From: a virus
Length of the DNA: 64,000 bases
Reading direction: 5' to 3' (one strand)
IMG/VR virus record: IMGVR_UViG_3300046821_000134
Span: 1-64,000 of that record
In this document: positions 43,360 through 50,927 of the stretch, one piece after another
Layout: every line of letters begins with the position of its first letter
Position numbering within the stretch: the first letter of the stretch is position 1
Made by a program: the position numbers and the translations under genes
Notes under the pieces: model-generated
Seen by the model: the letters and a program-made list of their open reading frames with translations, nothing else
Told to the model about the DNA's origin: nothing
Database searches by the model: none

Positions 43360-43767
43360 TCAATATGTTTCACAACGATATGTCGTTTCAACGACAACAT
43401 ACACAAACTTTCCATCTTGATAGACGGGAGACTGACTTGGCGTATTTTCTATATTGATGAACACACCACTTTCTTCAATCGTCAGGCCGCGAGGAAACAG
43501 CTCTACAAGCTGTGCAGCCAACGTTTCAACTGCAAATGGCCCATCTATTTCTGTAGGGACGTATGCCTGTAACCTTAGCAATCCCCTGTAGCGCCTATGC
43601 TCAACACCCAGCGAGGGGTTTCCTGTAGGGCTTGGGAAGACAACCACTCTGATGTGCTTGTCTTCAAAGTCTCCCCCAACGTTCTCCCAAGCTACAGGAA
43701 TACTGTTAGTGGTGGCCCAAGCCATCACCCTTTCTTCTAACGCGTTTCTAATTTTGATTTGTGACAT
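43360..43767 (-). CDS. Tail terminator / neck protein (135 aa)
   Basis: Starts MSQIKIRNALEERVMAW and has YRGLLRLQAYVPTEIDGPF and LVELFPRGLTIEESGV, the pattern of small tail-terminator (gpU-like) proteins. It should cap the tail tube; the position before the tube gene agrees. Confidence 0.78.
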   Translation of the reverse strand: MSQIKIRNALEERVMAWATTNSIPVAWENVGGDFEDKHIRVVVFPSPTGNPSLGVEHRRYRGLLRLQAYVPTEIDGPFAVETLAAQLVELFPRGLTIEESGVFINIENTPSQSPVYQDGKFVYVVVETTYRCETY

Positions 43768-43775
43768 AGCCCTCC

Positions 43776-44183
43776 TTACAATTCAGCAGCAAGAGCCTTG
43801 GCTATTGGAGCGTAGGCAGGGGTTCTCTGCCACCCCTTGTATTCAATATCTGCGATGTATGATGTACTGTTCGTCATCGTCACAGCTTGATTAACCAAGA
43901 AGTAGTCATCGGGGATTTGAGCATCAATACGTTTAAACGTTTGTGCTGTGTCTTCGTTACCAGCAATCTCCCCCACTTGAGGCATAGGGCCAATCCTGAA
44001 GTTCTTCAGGAAATGCCCTTGTGAATATCCGCCCATATTGAATGAGGGAGAAGGCGAGAGAGCTACAATACGCTTGTAAAGGATTCTTGCTTTCTGAGCC
44101 ACTTCAGCAGATAGATGTTCTTGGCCTTCAGAGCAGAATGCACTAATCTCATTAGCCCAATCTTGAATTTCATTCTTAGCCAT
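43776..44183 (-). CDS. Head-tail connector / tail completion protein (135 aa), HK97 gp10 or lambda Z-like
   Basis: Basic helical start followed by KRIVALSPSPSFNMGGYSQGHF and a final IEYKGWQRTPAYAPI, common to the gp10/Z group. It lies two genes before the tail terminator, where such proteins act. Confidence 0.72.
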   Translation of the reverse strand: MAKNEIQDWANEISAFCSEGQEHLSAEVAQKARILYKRIVALSPSPSFNMGGYSQGHFLKNFRIGPMPQVGEIAGNEDTAQTFKRIDAQIPDDYFLVNQAVTMTNSTSYIADIEYKGWQRTPAYAPIAKALAAEL

Positions 44184-44184
44184 A

Positions 44185-44568
44185 TTATTTCCTCATCAAT
44201 AGGAAATAACAGATTGGGGCTTCTCCTGAGGGGTTATTGTCACGCTTACCAATGATCTTCCAGCGAGCACCAGAGGCGTCTTCTACGAAGTCCTTGTCAG
44301 GCGTAGGATGTCTTGGGAATAAGCTGGAAGGCTCAAGGTAGAGAATCTTATCTCCACGTAGGATGAGGGTGCCATCGAATGTAGCTTCAGACCATTTCTC
44401 TTGGTGATCCATCCAAGCCCCACGGCCTGCAATCTTCGTCTCTGTGTTCGTAGTGGATACTCCGGGAACGTAGGTTCCCTTAGTGACGAACACAACAGAG
44501 AGTGGGCCGCCTGCTATGTTCATAATCTGCGCTGTAGCTTGCTTGAGTTGCTGTGTGAGATAGTTCAT
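44185..44568 (-). CDS. Head closure / stopper protein (127 aa)
   Basis: MNYLTQQLKQATAQIMN then strand-rich VVFVTKGTYVPGVSTTN and KILYLEPSSLFPRHPTPDKD. This is the beta-barrel-like head closure group (SPP1 gp16 / lambda FII-like) by position and pattern. It is directly behind the connector adaptor gene. Confidence 0.68.
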   Translation of the reverse strand: MNYLTQQLKQATAQIMNIAGGPLSVVFVTKGTYVPGVSTTNTETKIAGRGAWMDHQEKWSEATFDGTLILRGDKILYLEPSSLFPRHPTPDKDFVEDASGARWKIIGKRDNNPSGEAPICYFLLMRK

Positions 44569-44988
44569 TTAGAAATTCTCCCAAGGAACCCATTTTCCTT
44601 CTACATATCCATAAGGGTTTGTAGGAACACGATGCAGAACAGTGTCATCAAGGATATTAGCTTCGTAGTCATCTTTGTAGACTCCGCATGCGTAAATCCT
44701 GACGGCGTTTAGGGCGCTTGTGGGACTGTTGATGGTGTATTGCAAATACCTCATGTACTGTTCGAAGACACCAGAAGAAAGGGCCTGTATCCGGTCTAAG
44801 CGTACATCGCCACGCATACTGAGCGTAGCTAAAATATAGTGTGCGCATTGACGGGTGGCTTTTTCCTCGTTGTTATCAAACTGCTCCAATGTGTCGCTAA
44901 TCTGTTGGTCGCTCAAAACGGGTAGATCGGAAATATCGCCAATGGTGAGCCTGATACGCCCTACCGGGTCTGTTAGGTCAATTGCCAT
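44569..44988 (-). CDS. Head-tail adaptor (HK97 gp6 / SPP1 gp15-like, 139 aa)
   Basis: Starts MAIDLTDPVGRIRLTIGD and has SDQQISDTLEQFD and YILATLSMRGDVRLDRI: helical adaptor of the portal ring. The last codon context overlaps the homing endonuclease gene, whose frame ends inside its start. Confidence 0.82.
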   Translation of the reverse strand: MAIDLTDPVGRIRLTIGDISDLPVLSDQQISDTLEQFDNNEEKATRQCAHYILATLSMRGDVRLDRIQALSSGVFEQYMRYLQYTINSPTSALNAVRIYACGVYKDDYEANILDDTVLHRVPTNPYGYVEGKWVPWENF

Positions 44989-46340
44989 TCAGGATTCTCC
45001 TTTAGGATGCTTTCTATAAATTCTTTAACTTGCTCAAAAGGAGCGTCCGTGGATTCTCGTTTGAATCCATCTATATCACATCCCAAACGGGACGTTTGTG
45101 GAAACTGTTTCTTCACGGCATTCTCTAACGCCAAAGCGGAGGAGCCTATTGGGAAATCCCATGTGTGTTGTTGTGTAATGACGAAGGCTGATTTTGAGAG
45201 ACTTCTGATGTGTTGACGCAACCTCTGTTCTGCGTTATTACTAATTCCGTAACCAGTGAAGCTACCAAAAGAAGACTCGCAGCACAGTAAATACAAGATT
45301 GCTTTATCGCCTGTCTGAAACCCGTATGATGCACAACAAGGACACCCTGCTCCAGCCATGTGGTGGGTAGGAGTTTGTTTAAAAAAGTTATTACACTTTG
45401 TGCAGTATATCTCAACAGGTAGGTTTGCCCGCTCATAGACTACTCGCTCATACGAATAAACGCCGCCGTGCACAGCTACGGCCCTTCCCACAAAGGCATC
45501 CCGACCAATTATCTTCTTGTTTGCGCAAGACTCGCTGCCACATTTCCAACAGCCTCTCCCTCGGAGCATCCCCTTGACTGTGCTTAAAAAGTCTCCGTGA
45601 TGCAGGCAAGTAACTCTTATTTTAGACCTTGCGTTTACGTAGCCACTAAAGTCATAGGAGTACTTGTCGCCGTGTACTCTAAGTAGTCCCTGCAATGCTT
45701 CATCTTTACTCTTAGTAATTGACTCAAAAAATGGCTTTGTGTTACATTTTCTGCACCCTTGACCATTCAAATGATTATTAGCTATTATTTCAAACACCCT
45801 TCCGCACTTCCTGCAGACAACAGGGATGAGGGTTTTTTGGTTAACGTATTTAGTAACCAATGAGTAGTCGTACTGTTCGCCATGGACGGCTTTTGCCTTT
45901 TCAACAAGATCTTCAATAGTGTGTCGTGTTTTTTCAACAGTCTTTTCAATACCACACTTTTTACACCCCCGGCCTGACAAGTGAGAATAAGGTATTTGCT
46001 CCCAAACACCGTGCTTCTTGCAGATAATCCTTACTTTGTTGCTTGATCCTGTATACACAACCTCAGAGTAGTCGTAGGTGGCTCCATGTACTTCTACTGC
46101 ACTGCGAATAAAATCTTCTCTAGAGAACCTTGTTTTGTGTGAAATTGCTTCTCTTCCACAAAGCGCACACTTTTGCCCGGCCAAATGTTTTGTAGGGGAC
46201 ATCCAAAACGGGCCGTGGTGTTTGCAAATAATCTTCACCTTCTCAAGTGCCCCGCCGTATTCAGTCTCCGAGTAATCGTATTTATCTCCGTGAACACTTA
46301 CTGCTTGTTCTATAAATTGTTCAGTTGTCTTTTTTAACAC
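44973..46340 (-). CDS. Freestanding endonuclease: five zinc-finger repeats plus GIY-YIG-like domain
   Basis: GTG start 46340 behind AAGAGGAG. Five repeats of about 55 residues follow, each beginning VHG(D/A/E)xYxY and holding a C-x2-C or C-x2-H pair and a closing CxxC (DUF723-like fingers; starts near residues 13, 68, 122, 182 and 251). The C-terminus (AILYLLCCESSFGSFTGYGIS … RLRQHIRSL) reads as a GIY-YIG nuclease. It has its own promoter and lies between capsid and connector genes. Confidence 0.85.
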   Translation of the reverse strand: MLKKTTEQFIEQAVSVHGDKYDYSETEYGGALEKVKIICKHHGPFWMSPTKHLAGQKCALCGREAISHKTRFSREDFIRSAVEVHGATYDYSEVVYTGSSNKVRIICKKHGVWEQIPYSHLSGRGCKKCGIEKTVEKTRHTIEDLVEKAKAVHGEQYDYSLVTKYVNQKTLIPVVCRKCGRVFEIIANNHLNGQGCRKCNTKPFFESITKSKDEALQGLLRVHGDKYSYDFSGYVNARSKIRVTCLHHGDFLSTVKGMLRGRGCWKCGSESCANKKIIGRDAFVGRAVAVHGGVYSYERVVYERANLPVEIYCTKCNNFFKQTPTHHMAGAGCPCCASYGFQTGDKAILYLLCCESSFGSFTGYGISNNAEQRLRQHIRSLSKSAFVITQQHTWDFPIGSSALALENAVKKQFPQTSRLGCDIDGFKRESTDAPFEQVKEFIESILKENPEWQLT

Positions 46341-46372
46341 GGTTCTCCTCTTTATCAAATGCTCTGGAGAGC

Positions 46373-46401
46373 ATTATACGCCCTCCAGAACACTTTGTAA
46401 A
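46373..46401 (-). promoter_or_regulatory. Sigma70-type promoter of the endonuclease gene
   Basis: Minus strand TTTACA (46396-46401), 17 nt, TATAAT (46373-46378). A CTGGAG/CTCCAG inverted repeat overlaps the spacer and start region and may also end capsid transcripts. Confidence 0.65.
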
Positions 46402-46419
46402 GCTACCTCAACTAAGAGA

Positions 46420-47430
46420 TTACGCCGTAGTGCACTTCACAACCATCGCCGGACGGCACAAGGCATTCAGGAAATTAGACTCAGATTCCAGAATGATCTT
46501 GTCGTCACGCTCACCTTGATACTCAAACGCGTAAGCAGGTTCTCCGGTTGTGCCCGCCAGCGAGAACTTGTTCGCACTTGCAAAATAAGTCTTGAAGGCA
46601 TCGGTGCCAACCGGAACCATGACGGCTTCGTTAGCCGGAATGAAAGCGTTACCTGCATAGTTGCCGCGAACTTCTACAAACAGAACGCCTGCATGGAAGA
46701 ACTCGCGGTACATCGTGGTGTTGCCACCAAGACGCTGACGCAGGGGTTCTTGCGTGCTGGTATAATATGTATAAGCGGTTTTAACGTTAGCGTGAGAAAT
46801 CAAGCTGAAGAAGAAGCCGCTGGAACAGTAGCAAACAATGCCTGATACATTTTGACCAGAGGCGTTATCTTGAATGTGGGCAATACCCTCTTCCACCTTG
46901 GATACAATGTCTGTGGTGTTCGTTCCGAAAGTAAAATTAACACTCTTCTGCGATACACCAAACTCGGTGAAGTAGTTCATCGAGACGGTACCATTCGGAG
47001 CATACACATCACCAGAAGTCAGAGCTTTCCAGCGTGCATGTTCCAGCGTCCACGCATGATTCTGACGAATGCGAGCAAGGCGACGAGCACGAACGAGAGC
47101 GAGCTGCTCTTCATCCGATGCCGTACCATATGCGCGCTTACCCTTGATGTCGCTAGGTGTAATGTAATCGTCATACGGAAAATGCGGTACACTCCACGCA
47201 CGAATCAAGGAACCTTGCTCCTTGTTCGCATCGGCACGCTCTCCGCGCACCTTGTCTACAATGATAGCGCCATCTTTAGTGGTCTGTTCAAACTGAACGG
47301 TGTAAGTTTCAATACCTTCTTCTTGGAAGAGGCCATCAGCAGCCAAACGTCCCCATTGATTCGGGACAAGAACAAGCTCCTCCGTCCAATCAGAAACCTC
47401 GAAATTCTTGCCAAAAGTACGAGTCAACAT
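46420..47430 (-). CDS. Major capsid protein, lambda gpE-like (336 aa)
   Basis: Length and pattern fit the gpE family of HK97-fold capsids: a long N-terminal arm (MLTRTFGKNFEVSDWTEELV), then RARRLARIRQNHAWTLEHAR (spine helix) and VEVRGNYAGNAFIPANEAV in the second half. It follows the decoration protein gene, as in lambda. GAAAGAATAAAT precedes the ATG, a weaker site than usual here. Confidence 0.9.
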   Translation of the reverse strand: MLTRTFGKNFEVSDWTEELVLVPNQWGRLAADGLFQEEGIETYTVQFEQTTKDGAIIVDKVRGERADANKEQGSLIRAWSVPHFPYDDYITPSDIKGKRAYGTASDEEQLALVRARRLARIRQNHAWTLEHARWKALTSGDVYAPNGTVSMNYFTEFGVSQKSVNFTFGTNTTDIVSKVEEGIAHIQDNASGQNVSGIVCYCSSGFFFSLISHANVKTAYTYYTSTQEPLRQRLGGNTTMYREFFHAGVLFVEVRGNYAGNAFIPANEAVMVPVGTDAFKTYFASANKFSLAGTTGEPAYAFEYQGERDDKIILESESNFLNALCRPAMVVKCTTA

Positions 47431-47453
47431 ATTTATTCTTTCCTTAATCTATA

Positions 47454-47873
47454 TTAGAGAGCGGTAACAGTGACGATACCCTTGGCAGCCAGCGCGTCAT
47501 ACACAGCCAGTTTTTCAGCATTCGTGTCGGTGCCAGCACCAAACGTCAGCTTGCCAACAACAACCTTTGCAGGGCCACGAGCCAGCATCAGAACCTTGGT
47601 GTCCGTAGTAGCAGCAACTGCCAGAACCGGAGTCAGTTCGTCCTTACCCAAGAACACGCCTGCAGCTTCCAAGCCTGCACCAGATGCAAGCGATGCGTCC
47701 TGAATAAGATACTTGCCAGTGGCAGTGACCTTAGCCAGAACAGCGCCTGCCGTCAGCGTGGTAGCACCAGCCAGATTAACAGTAACTACTTCACGAGTGA
47801 TGCCGCTGGACGGATCATATTCTTCTTTAACAACGTCGCTCAGAGTAAGCGTGCGAGTGTCGATAACAGCCAT
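47454..47873 (-). CDS. Head decoration protein D-like (139 aa)
   Basis: Gly/Ala/Thr/Val-rich small beta protein with TREVVTVNLAGATTLTAGAV near residue 26 and VLMLARGPAKVVVGKL near residue 90, typical of lambda gpD-type decoration that trimers on the capsid surface. Located between scaffold and capsid genes. Confidence 0.87.
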   Translation of the reverse strand: MAVIDTRTLTLSDVVKEEYDPSSGITREVVTVNLAGATTLTAGAVLAKVTATGKYLIQDASLASGAGLEAAGVFLGKDELTPVLAVAATTDTKVLMLARGPAKVVVGKLTFGAGTDTNAEKLAVYDALAAKGIVTVTAL

Positions 47874-47909
47874 TTGTATTTCCTTTCTAAAATTGCGATA
47901 GTCTCAAGA

Positions 47910-48470
47910 TTACTTCTTGAGAGATTGCTTGATGATTTTCATCGTAAGGTTTTCTTCAGGGGCTTTATCAGCATCACCCGACACACCAACTTCTTTGAAC
48001 ATTGCGCTCTCTGCTTCCTTGGCAAAGGATGCCTTGAATCCAGATACGACAACGTCAAATGACTCACGCGGCAATTCACCGATAGCGGTAAAGGTAGTTT
48101 CGAAACCGGGATTATCCTTACCGATAACGTCCGCCAGCATCTCACGACGCTCGTTGAGTTCCTTCAGCTTGGCTTGCTCTTGGAGAGCGGCAGCTTCAGC
48201 TTCAGCCTTAGCAGCGAGGTCGGCATAGCCTTCCAGCTTGCTGTTCAGAGATGCCAGCAGGGCATCCTTTTCTGTTACTACACTGTTGAGCTGTTCCACT
48301 TGGGAAACCAGCTCAGCGAGTTGTTCTTGAAGGGGCTGCATCGCTGCAAGCTCCAACAGTTCTTCTTGTACTTCCTGTACAGCCTCAGCTACAACAGGAG
48401 CGTCCGCTACATTGATAGTGACATTGGTAGCTGATACGCCCTTGAGTGCCTTTTTCAGTGCATCAAGCAT
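47910..48470 (-). CDS. Scaffold protein (186 aa)
   Basis: Starts MLDALKKALKGVSATNV and has a long coiled coil (about residues 35-110, Glu/Leu/Ala repeats) and a basic end ENLTMKIIKQSLKK that should bind capsid. Overlaps the protease end by 8 nt. In lambda the same function is the C-terminal product of the protease gene; here it is a separate frame. Confidence 0.82.
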   Translation of the reverse strand: MLDALKKALKGVSATNVTINVADAPVVAEAVQEVQEELLELAAMQPLQEQLAELVSQVEQLNSVVTEKDALLASLNSKLEGYADLAAKAEAEAAALQEQAKLKELNERREMLADVIGKDNPGFETTFTAIGELPRESFDVVVSGFKASFAKEAESAMFKEVGVSGDADKAPEENLTMKIIKQSLKK

Positions 48471-49302
48471 TGTTACTCCTTACATAGTCAAGAAATTCCC
48501 TTGGAGTCATAACCTTGTTTACAAGGCCAATCTCCAAAGCCTTTTCTGCGTGGAACGACTGAGCATCCAACGCTAAAATCGTTTCCACAGACAATCCTGT
48601 ATACATGGAAACATGCTCGGCAAACTGCATACCAAGACGGGATACGTCTTCTTGCACCTTAGCCAAAAACTTTTCTGAGAAGCTGCCATCTTCGTTGAAA
48701 GGAGACTTACCTGCCAGCGATGTAATCACCACCCGCTTGTACCCTTCCTTATCAAGAGCTTTGGAATCATCAAGTAGCGCAACAATACAGCCTACTGAGC
48801 CTGTAGTGCCGTCAGGAGAAGAAACAACTTCATCCATCATGCAAGCCCAAGCATACGCTGCAGAACAGGCCATCTCATCTACATATGCAACGAGCTTTAC
48901 GCCAGCTTCGTCTGCCATGCGCCTCACTTCATTAGCAGAAGTGAAACAGGCTTGTGCTGCACCGCCGGGGCTGCTGAACGAGAACACAATCTGTTTAGCA
49001 CCAGCATCAATTGCTTCGCCAACTTGTTCAATCAGCTCTGTGTAAGCCACGCCAACCTTGCCACACGCTGTGTATATTGGCTTGTACGAAAGGGCGCCTT
49101 CTACGTTGATGAAAGCTACCCCGTTAAGCACTTCCATATCTTCTTTGTCTGGCTTGTTCTCATCGTCTTCTACATCACGCATGAACGAAGGATCAGCCGT
49201 TCTATTCACAAGGTACTGTGCGATAGGGGCCAATGCTTCTGCTGTAATGAGTTGAGGATGAGCCAAGATTTGTTCAGTTAGCCTGAATAGTCTATGACTC
49301 AT
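48463..49302 (-). CDS. Prohead protease, S49 family (279 aa)
   Basis: SppA/lambda gpC-like. Catalytic Ser is in DEMACSAAYAWACM (about residue 148), after SFSSPGGAAQ (oxyanion Gly). The catalytic Lys of the family is probably in ITSLAGKSPFNE (about residue 198). It matures the head by cutting the scaffold. AGGAAAGGG precedes the ATG. Confidence 0.9.
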   Translation of the reverse strand: MSHRLFRLTEQILAHPQLITAEALAPIAQYLVNRTADPSFMRDVEDDENKPDKEDMEVLNGVAFINVEGALSYKPIYTACGKVGVAYTELIEQVGEAIDAGAKQIVFSFSSPGGAAQACFTSANEVRRMADEAGVKLVAYVDEMACSAAYAWACMMDEVVSSPDGTTGSVGCIVALLDDSKALDKEGYKRVVITSLAGKSPFNEDGSFSEKFLAKVQEDVSRLGMQFAEHVSMYTGLSVETILALDAQSFHAEKALEIGLVNKVMTPREFLDYVRSNNA

Positions 49303-49314
49303 TTATTCCCTTTC

Positions 49315-50802
49315 CTATGCTGCATTATCTGCGTTATTTGTAGAAGAGTCGCCAGAACCGCCAACGGCTTTTCCTGTACCGCCCGGCAAACCTTCCACAA
49401 GTCCATCGCCTGAGCGAGACGTAGCCTGCGGCATATACTTTTCTCTTGGCTCAATGTCCTCTGCCAATGTGTCAATGCCGATGTGCTCACGAATCTTGTT
49501 GAGGAATCTACGATCCATCTCGACAGCACCCACAGCAGATACACGCTGAATCAGCTTACCGAATTCATCAGCGGACATCTCAGAGACAACTCCCGGAACA
49601 GCCTTGCAATATTCCTTGTCATCCCATCCGTTGAATCTGTACAGATCAGGGATGAGTTGTTGGTTAATCACTTCAGACAGTTCCCGCAGCTTGTACGAGA
49701 CAGAAGCCTCCACCATGCCAAGTTTGCCATCTGCAAGGCTGAATGATCCTTGGCCGTTGTTACCAAGCTGGAGCATGTCGGCAAACATGCTGATAAGCAT
49801 TTGAGTCTGTAATTGCTGGATGATTGCTTGCGTATCGAAGGCTCTTGCGCCAGAAGAACTAAGCAGCTCGGCTGAGTAGTGCTCCTTGCCTTGGCCGTTA
49901 TCCCCTTGCGTTGTGCTTGGGAGAAGCAAGCCTTGCTGCTCACCTGTGCTAACGTTACGAAGAACGCGCTTTAGCTCTTCAAAGGAAGCCTTCTGTTCAG
50001 CAGAGGCGTTAGGGCTGAATACGTCTGCAGGGGCCTTCATTACAAGGATGCCTGCTAGGTCACGTGTCACCCCAATTGCTTGCGCTTCTTCCACAGCCCG
50101 CTTATAGCGGAATGGGACGTAAGCACTTTTAAGGATTGGCGTACCTTCTGGGTTATCGTTTTTAGGGCTGCTACGGAACAACATAAACTTCTCACGAGGA
50201 ATTTCAATCGTAGAAGCTATTGCATTGCTGAACCGATCTGCGTATACTATGTTCTTGAGTGATTGTTCTACCCCAAGTAGCTCTCGTCCATCGTCAGAGA
50301 ACAACCAGCCGGAGATTGTAGATTGACTACGCACAGCCAACTTAGAAATGCCTACAAGACCATCACTGTGCTTGCTGTTCTTCTTTGTTCTACGTTTGAA
50401 CACTTTCTCTACAACGCAGAAGCCGTAATCAAGATAGGAGAGGGCGCTTTGAACAAAGCTAAACCACGTTTGGTCATCCATGTCATCAAGGCAAGATTGG
50501 ATGAACTTGGCACGTTCCTTCTGTGTAGCAGAAGCGCCTACGGGTGGCTCGATTGTCCATTCAGGGCGGGCCATGAGCATCTTGTACATCTCAAGAGCTG
50601 CTGAGATAACTGGCTCTGAAAGCATTTCATCGATTGTCTCGATGCGCTTAGGCATGCGAAAGCGTTTGTCACGCTCCTCAAGAATCTGTTTTGCTGTGAA
50701 TTTGAGGCCAGTGTAACCTGCCTCTGAGAAACCTGCGATGCGAGGAACGCCGGGGGCTCCCTCATCTGGCTGTAGGAGGGATTCTTTGAGTTTTCTTGCC
50801 AC
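49315..50802 (-). CDS. Portal protein (495 aa)
   Basis: GTG start behind GAGGAGG. KRIETIDEMLSEPVISAALE, then WTIEPPV…, LDYGFCVVEKVF and IPREKFMLFRSSPKNDNPEG, are the pattern of DUF935 (Mu gp29-like) portals. The C-terminal 40 residues are Gly/Ser/Asn-rich and flexible. Ring of 12 at the head vertex; it contacts terminase and connector. Confidence 0.88.
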   Translation of the reverse strand: MARKLKESLLQPDEGAPGVPRIAGFSEAGYTGLKFTAKQILEERDKRFRMPKRIETIDEMLSEPVISAALEMYKMLMARPEWTIEPPVGASATQKERAKFIQSCLDDMDDQTWFSFVQSALSYLDYGFCVVEKVFKRRTKKNSKHSDGLVGISKLAVRSQSTISGWLFSDDGRELLGVEQSLKNIVYADRFSNAIASTIEIPREKFMLFRSSPKNDNPEGTPILKSAYVPFRYKRAVEEAQAIGVTRDLAGILVMKAPADVFSPNASAEQKASFEELKRVLRNVSTGEQQGLLLPSTTQGDNGQGKEHYSAELLSSSGARAFDTQAIIQQLQTQMLISMFADMLQLGNNGQGSFSLADGKLGMVEASVSYKLRELSEVINQQLIPDLYRFNGWDDKEYCKAVPGVVSEMSADEFGKLIQRVSAVGAVEMDRRFLNKIREHIGIDTLAEDIEPREKYMPQATSRSGDGLVEGLPGGTGKAVGGSGDSSTNNADNAA

Positions 50803-50851
50803 CTATACCTCCTCGTTAAATTTAATGAGCATTCCTAATTCCTATACTAAT

Positions 50852-50880
50852 ATTATAACATAAGAACCTTGTTTTGTCAA
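50852..50880 (-). promoter_or_regulatory. Perfect consensus sigma70 promoter for head genes
   Basis: Minus strand TTGACA (50875-50880), 17 nt, TATAAT (50852-50857). It starts transcription of portal, protease, scaffold, decoration and capsid genes. Confidence 0.92.
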
Positions 50881-50927
50881 TGTTTTACAGCAAATATATT
50901 GACATATAAAGGCTCTTATGCTATTGG

